From assembly GCA_005884745.1 (NCBI GenBank), contig VAZU01000003.1:1-17397 (forward strand): a stretch of 17,397 nucleotides of DNA. The letters run 5' to 3'. The translations under genes and the position numbers were made by a program. The number at the start of each line of letters is the position of its first letter. The stretch's first letter is position 1. Below are positions 12,302 to 17,397 of the stretch, one piece after another. Under the pieces are notes generated by a model that was given only the letters and a program-made list of their open reading frames with translations, did not search any database and was not told the origin of the DNA. This DNA is from Alphaproteobacteria bacterium (lineage in GTDB: Bacteria > Pseudomonadota > Alphaproteobacteria > Rhizobiales > Xanthobacteraceae).

Positions 12302-12775
12302 TTACCGCCACTCGATCTTCTTCACCTCGTAGGCTCTGGCGCCCCCGGGTGTGACGACCTCGACGGACGCCCCCTTCATCTTGCCGATCAGGGCGCGGGC
12401 GAGGGGTGAGCTGACGGAAATCCGCCCCTCCTTGGCGTCGGCTTCCGGCTCGCCCACGATCTGCCAGACCCGCTTCTCGTCGGTATCCTCGTCGACCAGC
12501 GTGACGGTGGCGCCGAACTTGACGGTATCGCCGGAGAGCTTGGAAACGTCGATCACGTCGGCGCGCGCCAGCTTGTCCTCGAGCTCGGCGATGCGGCCCT
12601 CGTTGTGCGCCTGCTGCTCCTTGGCGGCGTGATATTCGGCGTTCTCCGAAAGGTCGCCATGGGTGCGCGCATCGGAAATCTGCTGAATGATCCGGGGCCG
12701 CTCCACCTGTTGGCGATGCTTGAGCTCCTCCTCGAGCACGGCATAGCCGGCCGCGGTCATCGGGATCTTTTCCAT
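12302..12775 (-). CDS. greA: Transcription elongation factor GreA
   Basis: A 157-residue protein, standard GreA length, starting ATG at 12773-12775 with GGAGGA 11 nt upstream. It inserts its coiled coil into the secondary channel of RNA polymerase and stimulates cleavage of backtracked transcripts. Residues 1-75 are the antiparallel coiled coil (EEELKHRQQVERPRIIQQIS), and the loop THGDLSENAEYHAAKEQQ carries the acidic tip residues D41 and E44. The C-terminal FKBP-like domain (about 80-157) includes VKFGATVTLVDEDTDEK, ISVSSPLARALIGKMKGA and the final GARAYEVKKIEW. All landmarks are present. Only about 30 nt separate its start from the carB terminator T run. Confidence 0.97.
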   Translation of the reverse strand: MEKIPMTAAGYAVLEEELKHRQQVERPRIIQQISDARTHGDLSENAEYHAAKEQQAHNEGRIAELEDKLARADVIDVSKLSGDTVKFGATVTLVDEDTDEKRVWQIVGEPEADAKEGRISVSSPLARALIGKMKGASVEVVTPGGARAYEVKKIEWR

Positions 12776-12804
12776 CGTTGCTCGGTCCTCCGACCTACTG
12801 ACAG

Positions 12805-12853
12805 AAAAAACCTGCGATCGCGGGGCTGGTTCGGCTCCGCGATCGCAGACTTT
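12805..12853 (-). terminator. Strong intrinsic terminator downstream of carB (possibly bidirectional)
   Basis: CTGCGATCGCGG (12812-12823) pairs perfectly with CCGCGATCGCAG (12837-12848) across a 13-nt loop. On the minus strand the stem is followed by GG and TTTTTT (12810-12805), which would end carB transcripts. On the plus strand it is followed by ACTTTTT, so it may also work that way. No plus-strand gene ends here. Confidence 0.9.
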
Positions 12854-12898
12854 TTCCCAAACTCGTGCCGTTACTGGGCGCCCGTCCGGTCTCCCGTG

Positions 12899-15800
12899 TC
12901 AGGCCTGGCCGCTGAAATAACTTTGCAGCGCGCGCACCTCGAGATCGCCCGCAAGCTGGGCCTTGATCCCCTGGGCCGCGGCAACGGCTCCCGAAAGAGT
13001 GGTGTAATACGGCACTTTATGCAAGAGGGCGGCCCGGCGCAGCGAACGGCTGTCGGCGAGCGCGGTGGCCCCCTCCGTGGTGTTGAATACCAGCTGAACC
13101 CCCCCGTTGGTGATCCGGTCGACGATATGGGGCCGGCCTTCCAGCACCTTGTTGACCTTGGCGGCCTCGATCCCATGGGCGGCCAGGAACCGCTGCGTGC
13201 CGGAGGTCGCGATCACCTCGAACCCGAGCTCGCGCAACAGCCGCATCGTATCGAGAATACGCGGCTTGTCCGCATCCCGGACCGAGACGAAGACCGTGCC
13301 CTCCCGCGGCACCCGCGAGCCGCCGCCGAGCTGGCTCTTGGCGAACGCCACCTCGAAGGAGCGATCGAGCCCCATGACCTCGCCGGTCGATTTCATCTCG
13401 GGACCGAGCACGGTATCCACGCCCGGAAAGCGCGCGAACGGAAACACGGCCTCCTTCACCCCGACGTGGCCGGAAGCGCCCGGCTCGAAGCGCTGCGGTT
13501 CGAGCCCGAAGCTCGCCAGCGTCTCGCCGGCCATGATCCGCGCCGCGATCTTGGCGACCGGCTTGCCGATCACCTTGGCGACGAAGGGTACCGTGCGCGA
13601 GGCCCGCGGATTGACCTCCAGCACGTAAATCTCGCCGTCCTTGATCGCATATTGCACGTTCATCAGCCCGATGACGTTGAGCGCCAGCGCCAGGGCACGC
13701 GTCTGGCGCTCGAGCTCGCGAATGGCCGCGGGCTTGAGCGAATGCGGCGGCAGCGAGCAGGCGGAATCCCCGGAATGCACCCCGGCTTCCTCGATGTGCT
13801 CCATGATGCCGGCGATGTAGACGTCCCTGCCGTCGGCGATGCAGTCGACGTCGACTTCGATTGCATCGGAGAGATAGCGGTCGATCAGCAGCGGCCTCTT
13901 GGCGGAGACGACCAGCTCGGAGGGCCGGTCTAGATCGGCGGCGAGCCGCGCCACGTAGCGCTCGAGGTGCGCCGGATCGTGCACGATCTCCATGGCGCGG
14001 CCGCCGAGCACGTAGGATGGCCGGATCACGACCGGATAGCCGATGGTCTCGGCGATGGAATGGGCCCGGGCCGGGCTGGTTGCGATGCCGCTGTGCGCCT
14101 GGCGCAGCTCGAGCCGCTCCAGCAGTTTCTTGAAGCGGTCGCGGTCCTCGGCGAGATCGATGGCGTCGGGCGAGGTGCCGAGGATCGGAATGTTTGCTCG
14201 CTCCAGCGGCTCGGCGAGCTTGAGCGGCGTCTGCCCGCCGAACTGCACGATCACGCCGTGCAGCCTGCCGTTGGCGCGCTCGCAATCGATGATCTCCAGC
14301 ACGTCCTCGGCGGTGAGCGGCTCGAAATACAGCCGGTCCGAAGTGTCGTAGTCGGTCGACACCGTCTCCGGATTGCAATTGATCATGATGGTCTCGAAGC
14401 CGGCTTCCCTCAGCGCGAACGCCGCGTGGCAGCAGCAATAGTCGAACTCGATGCCTTGGCCGATGCGGTTGGGGCCGCCGCCGAGAATGACGACCTTGTC
14501 GCGCGCCGACGGCGCGGCTTCGTCGCTCGTCCGCCCGGCGAACGGCGTTTCGTAGGTCGAGTACATATAGGCGGTGGGCGAAGCGAACTCGGCCGCGCAG
14601 GTATCGATGCGCTTGAACACCGGGCGCACGCCGAGCGCGCGCCGCCGCGCCGACACCTCCTCGGCGTCGAGCCCCGTGAGCCTGCCGAGCCGGGCGTCGG
14701 AGAATCCCATGCCCTTGAGCTTGCAGAACGTAGCGGCACTCGCCGGCAAGCCTTTGGCCCGGATCTGCGCCTCCATGTCGACGATGCCGCGGATCTCGGC
14801 CAGGAACCAAAGATCGATCCGGCAGGAAGCGTGAATCTGCTCGTCGGAAACGCCGAGCCGCATCGCCTGCGCGACTTTGAGCAGGCGGTCCGGCGTCGGG
14901 GTGCCGAGCGCGGCGCGGATGGCGTTCTTGTCGTCGCCCTCGCCGATGCCTTCGATCTCCATCTCGTCGAGCCCGCTCAGCCCGGTTTCCAGCGAGCGCA
15001 GCGCCTTCTGCAGGGCCTCCTGGAACGTGCGGCCGATCGCCATGGCTTCGCCGACGGATTTCATCGACGTGGTCAGGATCGGCTCGGTCCCGGGAAATTT
15101 CTCGAATGCAAAGCGCGGGACCTTGGTGACGACGTAATCGATGGTCGGCTCGAACGAGGCGGGCGTGGCGCCGCCGGTGATGTCGTTGGCTACCTCGTCG
15201 AGCGTGTAGCCGACCGCGAGCTTGGCCGCGACCTTGGCAATGGGAAAGCCGGTGGCCTTCGAGGCGAGCGCCGAGGAACGCGACACCCGCGGGTTCATCT
15301 CGATGATGACCAGGCGGCCGTCGGCGGGGTTCACCGCGAACTGCACGTTGGAGCCGCCGGTCTCCACCCCGATCTCGCGCAGCACCGCGATCGAGGCGTC
15401 GCGCATCATCTGATATTCCTTGTCGGTCAGCGTGAGCGCCGGCGCCACCGTGATGGAATCGCCGGTGTGCACCCCCATCGGATCGACGTTCTCGATCGAG
15501 CAGACGATGATGCAATTGTCGTTTCTGTCGCGCACCACCTCCATCTCGAACTCTTTCCAGCCGAGCACCGATTCCTCGATCAGGACCTCGCTGGTGGGCG
15601 AGGCGTCGATGCCGCGCTCGACGATCTCGATGAACTCCGATTTGTTGTAGGCGATGCCGCCGCCGGTGCCGCCGAGCGTGAACGACGGACGGATGACGGC
15701 GGGGAGCCCGATGTCGTCGAGCGCTTCGAGCGCCGCGACCAGGGTCTTGACCTGATGCGAGCGCGGGGTCGAAAGCCCGATCCGGTGCATCGCCTCGCGG

Positions 15801-16195
15801 AACCGCTCGCGGTCCTCGGCCTTGTCGATCGCCTCGGCGGTGGCGCCGATCATCTCCACCCCGAATTTCTGCAGCACGCCCATTTTGCGCAGGCTGAGCG
15901 CGCAATTGAGCGCGGTCTGGCCGCCCATGGTGGGAAGCAGCGCGTCCGGCCGCTCCGCCTCGATGATCTTCGCGACCATCTCCGGGGTGATCGGCTCGAC
16001 ATAGGTCGCATCCGCCAGATCCGGATCGGTCATGATCGTGGCCGGGTTGGAATTGACCAGCACGATGCGGTAGCCCTCGGCCTTGAGCGCCTTGCAGGCC
16101 TGGGTGCCGGAATAATCGAACTCGCAGGCCTGGCCGATGACGATGGGCCCGGCGCCGATGATCAGGATCGAGCTTATGTCGGTGCGTTTGGGCAT
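12899..16195 (-). CDS. carB: Carbamoyl-phosphate synthase large subunit
   Basis: A 1098-residue enzyme that makes carbamoyl phosphate from bicarbonate, ammonia (channelled from CarA) and two ATP, feeding arginine and pyrimidine synthesis. The ATG at 16193-16195 begins MPKRTDISSILIIGAGPIVI, the standard family start; no strong ribosome site is visible. The N-terminal carboxyphosphate half has GQACEFDYSGTQACKAL, LLPTMGGQTALNCAL, RPSFTLGGTGGGIAYN and VIEMNPRVSRSSALASKATG. The oligomerisation region follows (about 420-560). The carbamoyl-phosphate half repeats the fold with ILGGGPNRIGQGIEFDY, VIVQFGGQTPLKLAEPLE and IRPSYVLGGRAMEIV, and EVNPRASRTVPFVAKV. The final 135 residues form the allosteric MGS-like domain (FVSVRDADKPRILDTMRLL, ATSGTQRFLAAHGI). 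No frameshift or lost motif was seen. carA is not in the window. The gene ends at a strong terminator. Confidence 0.97.
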   Translation of the reverse strand: MPKRTDISSILIIGAGPIVIGQACEFDYSGTQACKALKAEGYRIVLVNSNPATIMTDPDLADATYVEPITPEMVAKIIEAERPDALLPTMGGQTALNCALSLRKMGVLQKFGVEMIGATAEAIDKAEDRERFREAMHRIGLSTPRSHQVKTLVAALEALDDIGLPAVIRPSFTLGGTGGGIAYNKSEFIEIVERGIDASPTSEVLIEESVLGWKEFEMEVVRDRNDNCIIVCSIENVDPMGVHTGDSITVAPALTLTDKEYQMMRDASIAVLREIGVETGGSNVQFAVNPADGRLVIIEMNPRVSRSSALASKATGFPIAKVAAKLAVGYTLDEVANDITGGATPASFEPTIDYVVTKVPRFAFEKFPGTEPILTTSMKSVGEAMAIGRTFQEALQKALRSLETGLSGLDEMEIEGIGEGDDKNAIRAALGTPTPDRLLKVAQAMRLGVSDEQIHASCRIDLWFLAEIRGIVDMEAQIRAKGLPASAATFCKLKGMGFSDARLGRLTGLDAEEVSARRRALGVRPVFKRIDTCAAEFASPTAYMYSTYETPFAGRTSDEAAPSARDKVVILGGGPNRIGQGIEFDYCCCHAAFALREAGFETIMINCNPETVSTDYDTSDRLYFEPLTAEDVLEIIDCERANGRLHGVIVQFGGQTPLKLAEPLERANIPILGTSPDAIDLAEDRDRFKKLLERLELRQAHSGIATSPARAHSIAETIGYPVVIRPSYVLGGRAMEIVHDPAHLERYVARLAADLDRPSELVVSAKRPLLIDRYLSDAIEVDVDCIADGRDVYIAGIMEHIEEAGVHSGDSACSLPPHSLKPAAIRELERQTRALALALNVIGLMNVQYAIKDGEIYVLEVNPRASRTVPFVAKVIGKPVAKIAARIMAGETLASFGLEPQRFEPGASGHVGVKEAVFPFARFPGVDTVLGPEMKSTGEVMGLDRSFEVAFAKSQLGGGSRVPREGTVFVSVRDADKPRILDTMRLLRELGFEVIATSGTQRFLAAHGIEAAKVNKVLEGRPHIVDRITNGGVQLVFNTTEGATALADSRSLRRAALLHKVPYYTTLSGAVAAAQGIKAQLAGDLEVRALQSYFSGQA

Positions 16196-16339
16196 CGTTG
16201 GCTTGCCATCCGGGCACAAAAAAAGGCGGCGTCGAACGCGCGCCCTTCGTCAGCCCCGCGCCGCGGATTTCGCGCGGCGGCGCTCCCTTAGCCCAGAATC
16301 GCCGCAGAGGGAAGGGTTGTACTCCCGATCGACCCGCGG

Positions 16340-16465
16340 CGTCGTTCCGGGACGGCCCGAAGGGCCGGACCCGGAATCCATGGCCACCAGGATCGAGCGG
16401 CGCGCCTGCAGCGCGGTGTTCATGGGTTTTGGGTTCGCGGGCTTTGCCCGCGCCCCGGAATGACG
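16340..16465. repeat. Intergenic palindromic repeat, inverted pair (upstream of carB)
   Basis: The left unit CGTCGTTCCGGGACGGCCCG (16340-16359) runs through a CGGCCC-GAA-GGGCCG hairpin to CGGAATCCATGGCCACC. The inverted right unit starts near GGTGTTCATGGG (16415) and ends GCCCCGGAATGACG (16465), with a CGCGGGC-TTT-GCCCGCG hairpin. It occupies nearly half of the 278-nt gap between the methyltransferase 3' end and carB. The rest, 16196-16339, holds only an A7/T7 run near carB (16218-16224) and nothing else I can support. Confidence 0.82.
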
Positions 16466-16473
16466 TCCGCGAG

Positions 16474-17166
16474 TCATCGCGGCCTTGCCACGAAGGTCAT
16501 GCGGGTCTGGTTGTGGCCGATGTTGGTCTCGGCGCGGGCCGCGAGGAAGCCGATTTGCTCGAGCTTGCGGATCATCTCAGCCTCGCTGTAGCGCGAAAGC
16601 CCGAGCCGCGAGCGCAGCCGGCGGTAATCCGAGAGCGCGGTGCGAAGCAGGCCGCCGAGGGCGGCCGCGAGAAAGCCGTTGGCGGCGGCGAAGTTCAGGA
16701 GCGCCCAGGTGTCGGTCAAGAGCGAAGTGTGCGGCGGTACCGCGTCGCCGATCACCAGCAGGCCGCCCGGCGTCAGCAAGCGCCGGATCAGCACGAGCAG
16801 CGCGCCGAGCTCGGATGACGTCAGATATTGGGTCACGGAGTTCACGACCGCGAGGTCGACCGACCGATCGGCGAGCCCGCGCGCGTCTTGGGGCGACAGC
16901 ACCTCGATCGTCGGATGATCCTTGAATCGTGCGGCCAGACCGGCGCGTACGTTCGGCGCCGCTTCGACCAGGATCAGCTTCCGGGCCGCGGCGGCGATGC
17001 GATCGGCATGCAGCGCCTCGCCACAGCCGTAATCGAGGACGACGGCCGAAGACGATGGAATGTACGCGGCAATGTCCTCGGCGATCGTGCGGTAATGCGC
17101 GTCGCGATGCCGGGCGCTGACGTAGAGAGAGTGCTGGGAATCCCAGAAGGCGACCCAATCGCCCAT
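16474..17166 (-). CDS. Class I SAM-dependent methyltransferase
   Basis: A 230-residue cytosolic protein starting at the ATG at 17164-17166 (only a weak AAGAG upstream). Motif I of the Rossmann-like SAM fold is VVLDYGCGEALHADRI (about residues 42-57), with the acidic residue after strand 2 in LILVEAAPNV (E68). Motif II/III is IEVLSPQDARGLADRSVD, motif IV is DLAVVNSVTQYLTSSELG, and LLTPGGLLVIGD matches the post-IV strand. The region around 150-200 (SLLTDTWALLNFAAANGFL) is probably the substrate cap, and NIGHNQTRMTFVARP closes the sheet. The acceptor substrate cannot be inferred; relatives act on small molecules, lipids or sugars. It lies about 100 nt downstream of another minus-strand gene and about 280 nt upstream of carB. 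Confidence 0.85.
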   Translation of the reverse strand: MGDWVAFWDSQHSLYVSARHRDAHYRTIAEDIAAYIPSSSAVVLDYGCGEALHADRIAAAARKLILVEAAPNVRAGLAARFKDHPTIEVLSPQDARGLADRSVDLAVVNSVTQYLTSSELGALLVLIRRLLTPGGLLVIGDAVPPHTSLLTDTWALLNFAAANGFLAAALGGLLRTALSDYRRLRSRLGLSRYSEAEMIRKLEQIGFLAARAETNIGHNQTRMTFVARPR

Positions 17167-17268
17167 GGCGTAGCTCTTGGCGGGTGGCGGCGGGCGAATA
17201 TAGGCGAAGCGTCGCTGTGCGCCAGGGCGTTCTCGGCTCCATCAGCCCACACCCTGCTCGGCAGCGTC

Positions 17269-17397
17269 CTATCCGCGCCAAAACTTCAGTAGCGGCCCGT
17301 CGCTGCCGTAGACCGGATCGGCATCGGGAAGGGGAACCTTGGGAATGAGCGCTTTCGCCCGGGCGTGCTCGGCCGGGGTGGCGCGGCAAAGATCGTA
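17269..17397 (-). CDS. C-terminal end of an unrecognised protein (continues beyond window)
   Basis: On the minus strand an open frame enters from the right edge and ends at TAG (17271-17269), giving 42 residues that include DLCRATPAEHARAKALIPKV, then PLPDADPVYGSDGPLL and a final KFWRG. Normal-looking composition and a proline/aspartate-rich tail suggest a genuine C-terminus, but I recognise no family from so little sequence. The methyltransferase start follows 102 nt downstream on the same strand, so they may share a transcript. The stretch between them shows no feature. Confidence 0.55.
   Translation of the reverse strand, partial: YDLCRATPAEHARAKALIPKVPLPDADPVYGSDGPLLKFWRG

Noticed and set aside
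13967..16291. A 774-codon open frame on the plus strand
   Set aside because: It lies opposite carB, whose family motifs are unmistakable; its translation is Arg/Asp/Gly/His-rich with no recognisable domain. It is a G+C-driven shadow.

Overview
The window is G+C-rich, with long random open frames opposite its real genes. It looks like chromosomal DNA from an alphaproteobacterium of the order Hyphomicrobiales (Rhizobiales), probably near Bradyrhizobium, Pseudolabrys or Rhodoplanes. The clues are a DUF992 secreted protein, the block carB - greA - Lrp/AsnC regulator - trxB - LysR regulator, an ECF sigma/anti-sigma pair, and many intergenic palindromic repeats of a kind I associate with that group. 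The taxonomic call is inference from gene content and memory, not from a search.

Layout, left to right. (1) 1-1352, minus strand: an ECF sigma factor followed by its membrane anti-sigma factor, which runs off the left edge. (2) 1586-3260, minus strand: a secreted SH3-domain protein and a glutathione S-transferase, with a possible tiny membrane ORF overlapping the GST start by ATGA. (3) 3692-4869, plus strand: an aspartate-type aminotransferase broken by an apparent deletion of about 25 nt. (4) 5078-8981, plus strand: a DUF992 secreted protein, an EF-G-like GTPase lacking the usual catalytic histidine, and a Tat-exported molybdoenzyme of the MsrP/YedY family. (5) 8982-9524: a 543-nt gap that is not empty. 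It holds two repeat elements and, between them, a strong small-RNA candidate on the minus strand with a sigma70-like promoter and an intrinsic terminator. (6) 9525-12775: LysR and trxB (minus strand, probably one operon), a divergent Lrp/AsnC gene with an interrupted palindrome in the shared upstream region, and convergent greA. (7) 12899-16195, minus strand: full-length carB, ending in a near-perfect terminator. (8) 16474-17397, minus strand: a SAM-dependent methyltransferase and the C-terminal end of an unrecognised gene.

Most genes are housekeeping or stress functions: arginine/pyrimidine precursor synthesis (carB), transcript rescue (greA), thiol redox (trxB, GST, MsrP) and transcriptional control. 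They do not form one dedicated pathway. The least ordinary material is between the genes: eleven palindromic elements in about 17 kb, several built as head-to-head inverted pairs with compensating stem changes, plus the small-RNA candidate. I saw no tRNA, rRNA, CRISPR array, transposase or integrase.
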